Source: JBBQWT01 sp038210375 (lineage in GTDB: Bacteria > Acidobacteriota > Terriglobia > Terriglobales > Acidobacteriaceae). From it: a stretch of DNA of 47,085 bases. Positions 8,335 through 16,811 of the stretch are shown one piece after another. The notes beneath the pieces are model-generated. The model was given only the letters and a program-made list of their open reading frames with translations, ran no database searches and was not told where the DNA came from. Made by a program: the position numbers and the translations under genes. Where the stretch lies: contig JBBQWT010000025.1 of assembly GCA_038210375.1 (NCBI GenBank), forward strand, positions 1 through 47,085, written 5' to 3'. Position 1 is the first letter of the stretch, and every line of letters starts with the position of its first letter.

Positions 8335-9159
8335 TCATTTCCTAGCAGCGCCTGCGAGCTTAAAGTAAGCCCACACCGTTGCTCCCCCGGTGATGAGGAG
8401 CGCCACCGTCGAAATCCAGAACGACGAATCCGCGCCAGTTTTCCAGATCAACGCAGTGGAACCCGATGAGGCCTTCCATTCTGCCTGTCCGTGCAGCCAC
8501 AGATCGATGTTCGAATAAATATTCCCGCCCGTGTGCAGAACCACAGCGGGAAGAATAGACCTTGTCAGGTAGGTTACGGTGCCGTAAATCGCCGCCACGG
8601 CCACGTAGTACGGCCACAGTATTAAAGTGAAGTCCAGATGAGCGACGGCAAACATAGTCCCGGTGACCAGAATGGCCACGACCAATCCGTACTGTCGCTC
8701 GATGGGACGCTGCATGTAACCGCGAAACGCAGCTTCCTCTACGATCCCGGCGACCGGAGCGGCCATGAGAAGCAAAGACAGCACAGTGAATTCGGGCACG
8801 TGCGCAAGATTGGGAAGTCGCTGTTGAGGCAGCACCGCTAATCGATTCGCTACGCGAAGCGCCAGGACTAGCCCGACAATACCGAGCCCCCCGGCGAAAA
8901 GTGCCCACGCCCACACCTGAGCCGAAACGGGGTTTGCACGAAGGCTCGTGTATCGTGCCTCGGCAGTGGATGCAGGAGGGCCTTCGCCTTTGAGGTAGCG
9001 CCAGAAGAACCACATATACAGAGCGGTTATCGGCACTGCCCACGGCACGCCCGGGAAGATCCGCAGATTCGCCGCGAAGATGAAATTGCGCGGAATCGTC
9101 CCAGCGATCATTACCAACATGCCGATAAGCACTGCGCGAAGGACGGCTCTCACAGGCAT
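8335..9159 (-). CDS. CPBP-family intramembrane glutamic protease
   Basis: A 274-residue polytopic membrane protein of the CPBP (CAAX protease and bacteriocin-processing, Abi) family. The first catalytic motif is EEAAFRGYMQ with Glu141 and Glu142. The second is FAVAHLD in the next helix, and HTGGN in a later helix is the third. This is the Rce1-like glutamyl protease architecture. Bacterial members process membrane proteins or peptides, but the substrate here cannot be predicted. About seven to eight hydrophobic segments are visible. The ATG at 9159 has GGGAGG very close upstream. It is monocistronic. Confidence 0.88.
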   Translation of the reverse strand: MPVRAVLRAVLIGMLVMIAGTIPRNFIFAANLRIFPGVPWAVPITALYMWFFWRYLKGEGPPASTAEARYTSLRANPVSAQVWAWALFAGGLGIVGLVLALRVANRLAVLPQQRLPNLAHVPEFTVLSLLLMAAPVAGIVEEAAFRGYMQRPIERQYGLVVAILVTGTMFAVAHLDFTLILWPYYVAVAAIYGTVTYLTRSILPAVVLHTGGNIYSNIDLWLHGQAEWKASSGSTALIWKTGADSSFWISTVALLITGGATVWAYFKLAGAARK

Positions 9160-9360
9160 CGCCTCCCACTAAGGCTTGAAATGTATTCAGCTCAAGTGCA
9201 ACCATCTAACGAGAATAAAATCAGCGCCCCCCACCGGGAGCGAGCGTTGATCTCTAAGCGGTTTGCGTAAAATTCTATGATTACGTGTGCCTTGAATTTC
9301 GAAACTTAGTCATCAAGCCGGGAATTGTCTAAGTGCCCGTCTTGCAAGTTGTAGAAAAAA

Positions 9361-9437
9361 TGGTAGGCACGTGGGGACTCGAACCCCAGACCTCTACCGT
9401 GTCAAGGTAGCGCTCTAACCAACTGAGCTACGCGCCT
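9361..9437 (-). tRNA. tRNA-Val (anticodon GAC)
   Basis: The minus strand folds as a complete 77-nt tRNA. The acceptor stem AGGCGCG pairs with CGTGCCT (one G-U pair). There is a D arm with GCTC/GAGC, an anticodon stem CTACC/GGTAG with loop TTGACAC (anticodon GAC, valine GTC codons), and a T arm with TGGGG/CCCCA and loop TTCGAGT. The 3' CCA is encoded (9361-9363). It lies between the CPBP protease and DUF4139 genes. No duplicated 3' end that would mark an integration site was seen nearby. Confidence 0.97.
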
Positions 9438-9684
9438 ACAGAGCAGGTGTTTATTGTACTATCCGCCCGGTTGCTTTCCTGCTTGTTTGTTCCCTGGTGT
9501 GAGGGGGCCGCGGAGTTCAAGCGCTCTCGCTTTCAGGGTGAAGCGAATCCCATGATCCGGCTGGAAGAGAAACAACCCCGAGGTCTCTCCACTCCGCCGC
9601 GCAAAATCCCGCGGACTCCGGTCGAGATGACATTTCTTAATGCGGTAAGGGAATTAGTGAACGGGTTTTACTTCGCGGGTTGAG

Positions 9685-9716
9685 TCAAAAGCGGTGGCGA
9701 GCTTGCGCTCGCCACC
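9685..9716 (-). terminator. probable terminator of the DUF4139 gene
   Basis: A perfect 10-bp stem, GGTGGCGAGC/GCTCGCCACC with loop TTGC, spans 9693-9716. Read on the minus strand, the hairpin is followed by GCTTTTGA. It begins 31 bases after the stop codon of the minus-strand DUF4139 gene. The T tract is short, so termination may be partial. Confidence 0.65.
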
Positions 9717-9747
9717 ACCTCAAAGCCCAGTACCATTCCCGCTTGCG

Positions 9748-11244
9748 CTACCAGGAGTAGTGAACGGTATAGCGCACCGTCTGCTGGCCGTCCGCGGCTA
9801 CGTTTACCGGGAACTCTATGGTCTGGGCGTCGCGCTTGTGATAGTCCGAGGTCTGATCGACGATCTTCCAGTTGACCCAGCGGTAGAGCCGCTCCACCAC
9901 CTGCACCTTGACTGCCTGTTTCTTGTGATTGTGCAGGGTGATTTCGAATGACTCGTCGATGGATTTGTTGCGACTGTCCACGTGGATGTCGACCCGGCGG
10001 CGGTCTCCTACGATGTCGAAGGCGTTGCCGGTGTAGAGGCGGATGGTTTCGTCGCTGGGAGTGTGATCGATCTCGTTCTCGCCGGTGAATTCCAACTGGC
10101 CATCTTCATCGCGGCGGTAGAAGCGCACCCGGCCTTTGGGCAGCGGAATTCCCAGGCCATTCTCTTTGGAATTCTTGAACTGCTGCATGACCCACACCTT
10201 GCTGTTGGCCATGGAGCCGTAGCTGGCGTCCTGGTTAGCGTCGCCGCCGTAGTAGGGATATCGATCCTTGTCGAAGCCCTCATAGACGTAGATTCTCTGC
10301 GAGTTGACGTTGCCCGCCTGCACAAACTCGACCTGCTTGGTTTCGTGATCATGCAGGGTGGCGGAATGTTCGAGGGTATAGAGGTGAAATTCATCGAATG
10401 TCTTTTCGGTGACCACGGCCTCGGGGGCGGCGGCATCCATCATGGCGACGGCCCGGGCCTTCTGGGCGTATTCATAGCGTCTCGACGGGGCCAGTTTGTT
10501 TACGTCGCCGGCCATGAGCTTGATGCGGGCGTCGTCAAAATTCTGTCCGGTCTCGTTGTTCATGGTCACCCAGCCCACCAGGTCAACGGATTCCCCGGCA
10601 TCGGCGGGGTGATTGCTTTTCCCCGCCTTGGCATTAACCACCAGGTTGTAGGCCGCTTCCCAGCTCATGCCGCCGGTGACATAGCTCACTCCGCCCTCCG
10701 AGGTTCCGGGTTTGTCGGTGCGCAGCAGCCAGTTCAGCGTGGGTTTCAAGATGGTGTCATCGCCCAGCGCGGGAAACAGCGGTTGGCCGGGCAGGAAAAA
10801 CTGCAGCTTGCCATCGATTTCGATGATCGGTTCCTGCGCGCCGCCGTGAGGAATATATCCGCTGCGGATGATCTTGCCTTTTACGATTTCAACGTGGTCC
10901 TTGCGTAGGACTTCGAAATCGATGGTTTTGCCTTCGTAAAGCGAGAGCAGCAGCGCCTGCGACACCGGGTCGTTGCGGTAATTCTGCTCGAGGATCTGCA
11001 ACGTCCGGCCGCCGGTCAGATCGCGCAGAATGACCGAATCGGGTTCCAGATGAAGGGTGGCCCCGCCAAAACGGATGCGGTTCACCCCGGCGCGCAAGTC
11101 CAGTTCCAGCTTCTGCCGGACGACCGCGAAACCGTGGTTATAGATGGTAAGACTGGGGGAGGAATTTTCCTGGGCTAGTGCGCCTACCTGCAACGAAGCG
11201 AACAAGAACAGCGTGGTTAAACAAGTGAGTATCCTGCGGTGCAT
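9748..11244 (-). CDS. DUF4139 domain-containing secreted protein
   Basis: About 498 residues with a clear signal peptide (MHRRILTCLTTLFLFASLQ, cleavage near LAQE). The mature protein starts with LTIYNHGFAVVRQKLELDL. The centre has the family segment VSYVTGGMSWEAAYNLVVN, and the C-terminal beta-rich part has SFEITLHNHKKQAVKVQVVE and ends in VRYTVHYSW. These match DUF4139, a family of surface or periplasmic beta proteins of unknown function found widely in Acidobacteria. The ATG at 11244 is chosen over one at 11259 because AGGAGG lies 5 bases before it. It stands alone and is followed by a hairpin terminator. Confidence 0.88.
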   Translation of the reverse strand: MHRRILTCLTTLFLFASLQVGALAQENSSPSLTIYNHGFAVVRQKLELDLRAGVNRIRFGGATLHLEPDSVILRDLTGGRTLQILEQNYRNDPVSQALLLSLYEGKTIDFEVLRKDHVEIVKGKIIRSGYIPHGGAQEPIIEIDGKLQFFLPGQPLFPALGDDTILKPTLNWLLRTDKPGTSEGGVSYVTGGMSWEAAYNLVVNAKAGKSNHPADAGESVDLVGWVTMNNETGQNFDDARIKLMAGDVNKLAPSRRYEYAQKARAVAMMDAAAPEAVVTEKTFDEFHLYTLEHSATLHDHETKQVEFVQAGNVNSQRIYVYEGFDKDRYPYYGGDANQDASYGSMANSKVWVMQQFKNSKENGLGIPLPKGRVRFYRRDEDGQLEFTGENEIDHTPSDETIRLYTGNAFDIVGDRRRVDIHVDSRNKSIDESFEITLHNHKKQAVKVQVVERLYRWVNWKIVDQTSDYHKRDAQTIEFPVNVAADGQQTVRYTVHYSW

Positions 11245-11423
11245 AAATCCTCCTGGCATTTCTGCCGCTTACTTGCAGAAAGAACGCAGGATTCCGCCAA
11301 ACTTGCAGACAAAATGACCTCTATAAGGGTACGGGGACGGAAATTCATGTTTTTTTGACACGCGGCGAGGGGCCGGTTATGCATCTAACCTCAAAATTTC
11401 GGCATTTGGGAGGGGAGCAGGTC

Positions 11424-11612
11424 ATGCAAATGCACTCGGTGATCAGAGGCGCCATCTTTGTGGTTCTGGGAGTGGTGCTTTACGTAGTGGGCAATGGATG
11501 GGCGGGACGCAATTCAGGTGCGCTAGGGAAAGTGGGGATGATTTTATTCACCATTCTTTCTCTCATCGTGGTCGGCGTGGGGCTTTACTTTATGGTCAGC
11601 GTGTTTGTTTAG
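11424..11612 (+). CDS. small two-helix membrane protein (62 aa)
   Basis: This 62-residue protein is almost entirely two membrane helices (IRGAIFVVLGVVLYVVG and GMILFTILSLIVVGVGLYFMV). They are joined by a short glycine-rich polar loop (NGWAGRNSGALGK). The ATG at 11424 has a strong ribosome site (GGGAGGGGAG) about 7 bases upstream. A longer TTG-started frame from 11355 lacks such support. I do not recognise a family. The strong ribosome site and hydrophobic pattern make it a believable gene. Its role cannot be inferred. Confidence 0.65.
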   Translation: MQMHSVIRGAIFVVLGVVLYVVGNGWAGRNSGALGKVGMILFTILSLIVVGVGLYFMVSVFV

Positions 11613-11831
11613 CTTCTCGTTACTTTGCGAAAGACCCTTGCTGGGACTGAAACTCGAGGCGGGTCGAGTTGGCAGCTTCCGATGGGCTGCGCTGTGAACC
11701 ACAACTTCATGAAGATGGCACTCGAAGTCACGATTCCCCTGAACTCTTGACTTCTCGCCGGATCCGGCAGATACTTCGCCCACATCTTCGCACCGGTTTC
11801 ACCTGCATGCGAAGCCGGTCCTGGAAAAACC

Positions 11832-12827
11832 ATGGCGACGGTCCCTTCAGCTCCTCTTTCCGCCCCGCAAGCTCCGTTCAAAGATTTCCATCCCGGGCTG
11901 ATTATTTTTGGAATCGTTCAGCTTTTGATTGCCGCGGTCATGTTTCTGCTCGCCATCGCAGTATGGATGGTTCCGGATGCGGTCGGCAGCCAGGCGCAGG
12001 CCCAGGGAGGACCGCCATTTCCTTTAGCGGCGCTCTCTTTTATCTATATCGTCCCGGGGCTCGGGTTCGCGGTGCTGGGAATCGGCTCGATGCTCAGGAA
12101 AAACTGGGCGCGGGTATTGACCATTGCGGTTTCATTTTTGTGGCTGGCGATGGGGATCCTGACGGTGGTGGTGACCGCATTTTTCGTCCCCGCGATCTTG
12201 AAAATGCAGTCCGCCTCGCCCCGCCCGCAAAATGTCGAAGCCATCATGCCCATCGTGCTGGGGATGCTGGGGGTGTTTGGGGTGGTTTTTCCCTTGGCCT
12301 TCCTGGTCTTTTACTTGAATCGCAACGTCAAAGCTACCTGCCTGCGGGGAGAAACCCGTCCTGCCACTTCTTCCCGGCCGATTCTGATGAATGTTCTCAT
12401 TGTGTGGTTCGGTTTCTCTTTGCTCACCCTGCCCTTTTCATTATTCATGAGATATCCGCGGGTGATTTTTGGGGTGATCCTATTCGGATTTCTGGGCAAA
12501 GTTCTGTACCTTGTACTTGCGCTACTGCCTTTGGCGGTGGCCGAGTGGGGATACATTCGACGCAAAATTCTGGGCTGGTGGGCCGGGCTGTTTTATTCAA
12601 CGTTCTGGCCAATTTCCGCCGCGGTCACTTTTCTCCGCGGAGATATATTAGAGCTATACCGAAAAATGGGTATGAGCGAGCAACAGCTTCTACTTCTGCA
12701 CAACCGAAGCTTCGTGACCGCCATCGTGTCTTTTGCCGGGGTAATGATGGCGTGTTCATTGGCCGGCGTGCTGTATAGCCGGCGTTACTTTAATTCCGAG
12801 GCGGAGGCCATCCCTTCCCCGGCCTGA
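11832..12827 (+). CDS. polytopic membrane protein of unknown function
   Basis: A 331-residue protein with about seven to eight hydrophobic segments. A short Ala/Pro-rich N-terminus precedes the first helix (GLIIFGIVQLLIAAVMFLLA). Helices are concentrated at roughly residues 25-50, 65-90, 95-120, 135-160, 185-205, 210-240 and 285-305. An acidic/basic amphipathic stretch (RGDILELYRKMGMSEQQ) lies before the last helix. I recognise no catalytic motif or named family. The stop is 25 bases before the AlkD-like gene on the same strand, so the two may be cotranscribed. A function should not be assigned from this. Confidence 0.75.
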   Translation: MATVPSAPLSAPQAPFKDFHPGLIIFGIVQLLIAAVMFLLAIAVWMVPDAVGSQAQAQGGPPFPLAALSFIYIVPGLGFAVLGIGSMLRKNWARVLTIAVSFLWLAMGILTVVVTAFFVPAILKMQSASPRPQNVEAIMPIVLGMLGVFGVVFPLAFLVFYLNRNVKATCLRGETRPATSSRPILMNVLIVWFGFSLLTLPFSLFMRYPRVIFGVILFGFLGKVLYLVLALLPLAVAEWGYIRRKILGWWAGLFYSTFWPISAAVTFLRGDILELYRKMGMSEQQLLLLHNRSFVTAIVSFAGVMMACSLAGVLYSRRYFNSEAEAIPSPA

Positions 12828-12852
12828 TTTCCCATTTATAAGGAGCCTTGCC

Positions 12853-13566
12853 ATGCCTACGCTGACGTCGGTGATGACCGACTTGAAATCCAAGTCCTCG
12901 GAAAAAACTCGCGCCATGTACATCAAACATGGCGCGCCCGCCGCGCATACCCTGGGCGTGAGCGCCGCCGACCAGAAGCTCATCGCCAAGACCATCAAGA
13001 AGCAGCAGGCGCTGGCCTGCGAGCTTTACGGCACCGGAAAATTCGAAGCCATGTACCTTGCGGGCATGGTGGCCGACGGCAAGCAACTCACAAAAAAACA
13101 ATTGCAGCAGTGGGCGGACGCCACCGCCAACATGCCCATGATCTCCGAGTACACGGTGCCGTGGGTGGCGCTCGATAGCCCGCTCGCCCGCGAGCTGGCG
13201 ATGGAATGGATTGCTTCGAAGAAAGAACACGTGGCATCGGCGGGGTGGTCCACCTACTGCGGCCTGGTGGCCACGCTGCCCGATGAAGCCCTCGACCTCG
13301 CGGAGATCGCCGGCTTGCTCAAAACGGTTGTCGCCAGAATCGACGCCGCTCCCAACCGGGTGCGCTACACCATGAATGGCTTCGTGATGGCGGTCGGGAC
13401 CTACGTCGCTCCGTTATTGAAGCAGGCGATGGCGGCAGCCAAGCAGATTGGCAAGGTGTCGGTGAATATGGGCGAGACCGCCTGCAAAGTTCGGCTGGCC
13501 AGCGAGGTGCTGGCCCAGATTGAAGCCGGCGGGCACGCCGCCAAACGAAAGACGATGCGCTGCTAG
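12853..13566 (+). CDS. AlkD-like DNA alkylation repair protein (HEAT-like repeats)
   Basis: A 237-residue alpha-helical protein matching the DNA alkylation repair (AlkC/AlkD) family of HEAT-like DNA glycosylases, which remove bulky or positively charged alkylated bases. Visible family segments are LVSA-type VSAADQKLIAK near residue 36, then ARELAMEWIASKKEHVASAGW in the middle. The C-terminal GKVSVNMGETACKVRLA is followed by a tail ending KRKTMRC, characteristic of a subgroup of this family. The ATG at 12853 follows AAGGAG at good spacing. It may be cotranscribed with the upstream membrane protein. Repair activity is inferred from the family only. Confidence 0.82.
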   Translation: MPTLTSVMTDLKSKSSEKTRAMYIKHGAPAAHTLGVSAADQKLIAKTIKKQQALACELYGTGKFEAMYLAGMVADGKQLTKKQLQQWADATANMPMISEYTVPWVALDSPLARELAMEWIASKKEHVASAGWSTYCGLVATLPDEALDLAEIAGLLKTVVARIDAAPNRVRYTMNGFVMAVGTYVAPLLKQAMAAAKQIGKVSVNMGETACKVRLASEVLAQIEAGGHAAKRKTMRC

Positions 13567-13583
13567 CCCAGCGGGCGCCGCAT

Positions 13584-13603
13584 TCGCCCAAATTTTTGGG
13601 CGA
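13584..13603 (+). terminator. inverted repeat downstream of the AlkD-like gene
   Basis: TCGCCCAAA and TTTGGGCGA face each other across two bases, 17 bases after the AlkD-like stop codon. It can form a hairpin with the A/T core as loop. No T run follows, so it is a weak or Rho-assisted terminator candidate, or simply the edge of the repeats that follow. Confidence 0.4.
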
Positions 13604-13640
13604 GCGAAACCGAAAACCCGCTCGCGCGAAGAGTTGTCGC

Positions 13641-13699
13641 CGAGTAGGGGTTCTTCCTCACCCCGATAAAGCCGGGGATCGTCAGAATGACAACCGAGG
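13641..13699 (+). repeat. dispersed palindromic repeat, copy 1
   Basis: One of seven copies in the window of a unit of about 55-75 bases with core GAGTAGGGGTTCTTCCTCAC, then CCCCG-loop-CGGGG hairpin arms, then CGTCAGAATGAC. This copy and the next lie about 135 bases apart in the same orientation. A shared GCGCGAAGAGT flank lies upstream of both, so they form a tandem pair. No coding function is implied; frames read through the repeat are artefacts. Confidence 0.8.
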
Positions 13700-13775
13700 G
13701 GGAAGGGCGTGGCGCGAAGTTAGCAAGTCTTGGCCGATCGACCCCAAAAACCGTGCGCGCGCGAAGAGTGTACAA

Positions 13776-13831
13776 AGAGCAGGGGTTCCTCCTCACCCGT
13801 TAAGCCGGGGCTCGTCAGAATGACAATCGAG
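13776..13831 (+). repeat. dispersed palindromic repeat, copy 2
   Basis: Second member of the tandem pair between the AlkD-like and decarboxylase genes. It has the core AGCAGGGGTTCCTCCTCACC, a shortened hairpin (ACCCGTTAAGCCGGGG) and the conserved end CGTCAGAATGACAATCGAG. The hairpin is more degenerate than in the other copies. The rest of the 365-base gap between genes holds only flanking repeat-like sequence and no clear promoter. Confidence 0.75.
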
Positions 13832-13931
13832 AGGCGAGGCGTGGCGATAGGGTATTCTTCTGCCAGCCGATTTTCGAGACCTGCTCTAACGGCCTCGCCG
13901 TTATGGCAAGCGTTCTTCCCCGGACCTATTC

Positions 13932-15413
13932 GTGTCAGACAAAGATAACGATCCCGCAAACGCTTCACCTGCATCCCCGGCACCGTTCCACATGACCTCT
14001 GATGAGTTTCGCGAGCATGGCCGCGCGGTGGTGGACTGGATCGCCGCCTATCACCAACGGGTCGAAGAATTCCCTGTGCTCTCGCGGGTTCGAAATGGAG
14101 AGGTGCGCGCCGCGCTGCCCGCGCGTGCGCCGGAAAACGGCGAGTCGTTTGCCGCCATCCTCAAAGATCTCGACGACATTATTCTTCCCGGCGTTACCCA
14201 CTGGCAGTCGCCAAACTTCTTCGCCTACTTTCCCGCGAACACCTCGGGGCCCTCCATCCTGGGGGACATGGTGTCCTCCGGCCTGGGAGTGCAGGGCATG
14301 TTGTGGGCCACCAGCCCGGCCTGCACCGAGCTTGAAACTCATGTGCTGGATTGGCTGGTGAACATGCTGGACCTGCCGCCGAGTTTTCTTTCCAGCGGCC
14401 GCGGCGGCGGGGTCATTCAAGATTCAGCCTCCAGCGCGGCCCTCTGTGCACTGCTCGCCGGACGCGAGCGCGCCTCGCACTTCAGGACCAACCAACAGGG
14501 ATGCGACGGACGCATGGTGGCCTACACCTCCACCCAGGCGCACTCTTCCATCGAGAAGGCGATGAAGATCGCGGGGTTGGGATCAGGTAACCTGCGCTTG
14601 ATCGAAGTGGACGAAAATTTCGCGCTGCGGCCGGACGCGCTCTCGCGCGCCATCGAGCATGACCTGGAAAATGGCCTGCTTCCCTGCTTTGTTTGCGCCA
14701 CCGTCGGCACCACTTCATCCAACGCCATGGACCCGCTGGCAGCCATCGGCGCCTTATGCAAGCAGCACGGCACATGGCTGCATGTTGATGCCGCCATGTC
14801 AGGCGCGGCGGCGCTCTGCCCTGAATTTCGCTTTATTCACGACGGACTGGAGCTCGCCGACAGCTACTGCTTCGATCCGCACAAATGGATGTTCACCAAC
14901 TTTGACTGCACATGTTTTTACGTGGTTGACCGCAAGGCCTTGATCGACACCCTGAGCATTCTTCCCGAATACCTGCGCAACCAGCCTAGCGAATCCGGCG
15001 AGGTGATTGATTATCGCGACTGGCATGTTCCCTTGGGACGCCGCTTCCGCTCGCTCAAGCTTTGGTTCGTGATTCGCCATTACGGGGTGGAGGGGTTGCG
15101 CCATCACATTCGCGAGCATGTGGCGCTGGCGCAGCATTTTGCCGGATGGATCAAGACCGATGACCGCTTCGAGCTGGCTGCGCCCGTGCCGCTGAACCTG
15201 GTCTGCTTCCGCCACAGGGGTGGGGACGAGCTCAACCAGGCACTGATGAATAACCTGAACCGCAGCGGCGATCTGTACCTGACGCACACCCGCCTGCACA
15301 ATAAATTCACATTGCGTTTTTGCGTGGGACAGACGAATACGACGGCCCGGCACGTGGAGGCGGCTTGGAGGCGCATCCACGAGGAAGCGCGAGTGCTCGC
15401 CTCCAAACCCTAG
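13932..15413 (+). CDS. PLP-dependent group II amino acid decarboxylase (aromatic-L-amino-acid decarboxylase-like)
   Basis: A 493-residue enzyme that decarboxylates an amino acid, probably aromatic, to the amine. Family segments appear in order: GVTHWQSPNFFAYFPANTSG near residue 87, GMLWATSPACTELE, QDSASSAALCALLAGR, then FVCATVGTTSSNAMDP. WLHVDAAMSGAA holds the aspartate that contacts the pyridoxal nitrogen. FDPHKWMFTNFDC carries the PLP-binding lysine (Lys318 in this numbering). The start is uncertain: a GTG at 13932 or an ATG at 13992 that begins MTSDEFREHG, and neither has a clear ribosome site. It is cytoplasmic and monocistronic, and the next gene is convergent. Substrate choice between tyrosine, tryptophan, DOPA and others cannot be read from sequence alone. 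Confidence 0.9.
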   Translation: MSDKDNDPANASPASPAPFHMTSDEFREHGRAVVDWIAAYHQRVEEFPVLSRVRNGEVRAALPARAPENGESFAAILKDLDDIILPGVTHWQSPNFFAYFPANTSGPSILGDMVSSGLGVQGMLWATSPACTELETHVLDWLVNMLDLPPSFLSSGRGGGVIQDSASSAALCALLAGRERASHFRTNQQGCDGRMVAYTSTQAHSSIEKAMKIAGLGSGNLRLIEVDENFALRPDALSRAIEHDLENGLLPCFVCATVGTTSSNAMDPLAAIGALCKQHGTWLHVDAAMSGAAALCPEFRFIHDGLELADSYCFDPHKWMFTNFDCTCFYVVDRKALIDTLSILPEYLRNQPSESGEVIDYRDWHVPLGRRFRSLKLWFVIRHYGVEGLRHHIREHVALAQHFAGWIKTDDRFELAAPVPLNLVCFRHRGGDELNQALMNNLNRSGDLYLTHTRLHNKFTLRFCVGQTNTTARHVEAAWRRIHEEARVLASKP

Positions 15414-15448
15414 AGCGGTGCTGAACGGCGACGGGTCGCCGCCGGTAC

Positions 15449-16801
15449 TCAGCCCAGAAATCTCAGCGTGGGGCTGGCGAAATTTCCGATGTTGGGAAAC
15501 ACTGACGGCAGATCGGTGGCCGGCACCCCAAACCAAGACGCCAGTGTGGCGGCGTACTGATCAAGCGAAGTCGTGGGAATCCAGCGGCCTTCGTCCCCGG
15601 TGTCGTCGGGACCACTCAGCACCAGGCTGGGAAATTTTCCGTAGAAATCGCCGCCCTGCACCGCGCCGCCCATAATGAACTGATGGCTTCCCCAGGCATG
15701 GTCGGTGCCTCCACCGGAGGCGGGCAGGAACGTGCGTCCGAAATCTGACAGGGTGAAGCTGGTCACCTGGGGTTCCACTCCCATTTCAATGGTGGCGTTC
15801 TCGAATGCCGCCATCGCCGGCGCCACTTGCGAGTACAGGGCCTGGTGATGATTCAACTGGTCGCTGTGAGTGTCAAAGCCCTGCAGCGAGCAGAAGAATA
15901 TCTGGCGCTTTAGACCAAGCGCGGCGCGCACCTGGATCAGTTTTGCGATCTGGCTAAGCTGCTTTCCTAAAGTGGTTGCGGGGAAAGGAGTTGCCAGGGC
16001 GGTGACCGATGCCAGCGCCTTGGCCAGCAGGTCGCCGTTTTTCAGCGCGTTGGCGGTGGTGCCGCTGGCCGCCTGGATCAGCGACATTCCGGAATCAAAG
16101 GTGAGCAACTGTTGCAGCGCGGACATGCGGGCATTGGATTCCGCCGATCCATTAAACCCGCTGAGCAACTGGGAGGAATCCGGCGAAACCGTGGCGGGAT
16201 GGGTGTTGATGCCGTCGCAGAAAATATTTGTCCCCGCCACCGAGACCACGGTGGGGAAGGTGGGTTTGCCGTAGATCGCTTCAATCTTGTCGGCGGTGCG
16301 GCCCGCCCATCCGGTGTCGCTGATCCCGCTGGGGATTGAGGTCTGCCATTGCGCCTGCTGGTCGGCGTGCGAAAACAAGTGGCTGGGCACCGCAGCGGAT
16401 CGGGCCAGGTACTCGGCACGGGTCACGGGCTTCACCAGTACGCCGACGTTGGTCAGCACCGCCAGCTTCTTCTGGTTAAACAAAGATTGCAGTTCGGGCA
16501 GGTTAGGATGCAGCCCGAAAGGCGCGCCCGCGCTCGGCGGCATCACCGGGAGCAGGCTGGCCTGCGGCAATGCCAGGGCGCCGCGCACCTTCGCATAATT
16601 GCCGTAGTCTGCGCTGCTGAGCGGCACCACCATGTTGTTGGCATCGTTGCCGCCAAACAGGAAGATGCATACCAGGGCCTTGTAATCGTCGGCCGGGGCA
16701 GCCATGGCGTTGATCAATCCAAACTTGCTGAAATTCGCGGCCATGCCCACTGCGGCTGAACAGCAACTGAGTCTCAGAAAATCCCTGCGCGATACGGTCA
16801 T
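15449..16801 (-). CDS. DUF1501 domain-containing Tat-exported protein
   Basis: A 450-residue protein with a twin-arginine signal (SRRDFLRLSC at residues 4-13, followed by an alanine-rich h-region). The mature part has the DUF1501 opening LVCIFLFGGNDANNMVVPL. The C-terminal part contains DFGRTFLPASGGGTDHAWGS and HQFIMGGAVQGG, typical of this sulfatase/alkaline-phosphatase-like superfamily member. Members are nearly always encoded beside a DUF1800 protein, as here. The ATG follows GAGGG at 5 bases, and that ribosome site overlaps the stop of the upstream DUF1800 gene (10-base gap), so the pair is translationally close. Export in folded form suggests a cofactor or metal. The biological role of the pair is unknown. 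Confidence 0.93.
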   Translation of the reverse strand: MTVSRRDFLRLSCCSAAVGMAANFSKFGLINAMAAPADDYKALVCIFLFGGNDANNMVVPLSSADYGNYAKVRGALALPQASLLPVMPPSAGAPFGLHPNLPELQSLFNQKKLAVLTNVGVLVKPVTRAEYLARSAAVPSHLFSHADQQAQWQTSIPSGISDTGWAGRTADKIEAIYGKPTFPTVVSVAGTNIFCDGINTHPATVSPDSSQLLSGFNGSAESNARMSALQQLLTFDSGMSLIQAASGTTANALKNGDLLAKALASVTALATPFPATTLGKQLSQIAKLIQVRAALGLKRQIFFCSLQGFDTHSDQLNHHQALYSQVAPAMAAFENATIEMGVEPQVTSFTLSDFGRTFLPASGGGTDHAWGSHQFIMGGAVQGGDFYGKFPSLVLSGPDDTGDEGRWIPTTSLDQYAATLASWFGVPATDLPSVFPNIGNFASPTLRFLG

Positions 16802-16811
16802 GCGTCCCTCA

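Noticed and set aside
9361..9437. tRNA-Val as an integration site for a mobile element
   Set aside because: No integrase gene and no second copy of the tRNA 3' end was seen nearby.
9982..10908. 308-codon frame antisense to the DUF4139 gene
   Set aside because: The minus-strand frame has a signal peptide, ribosome site and family motifs; the plus-strand frame is a codon-bias shadow.
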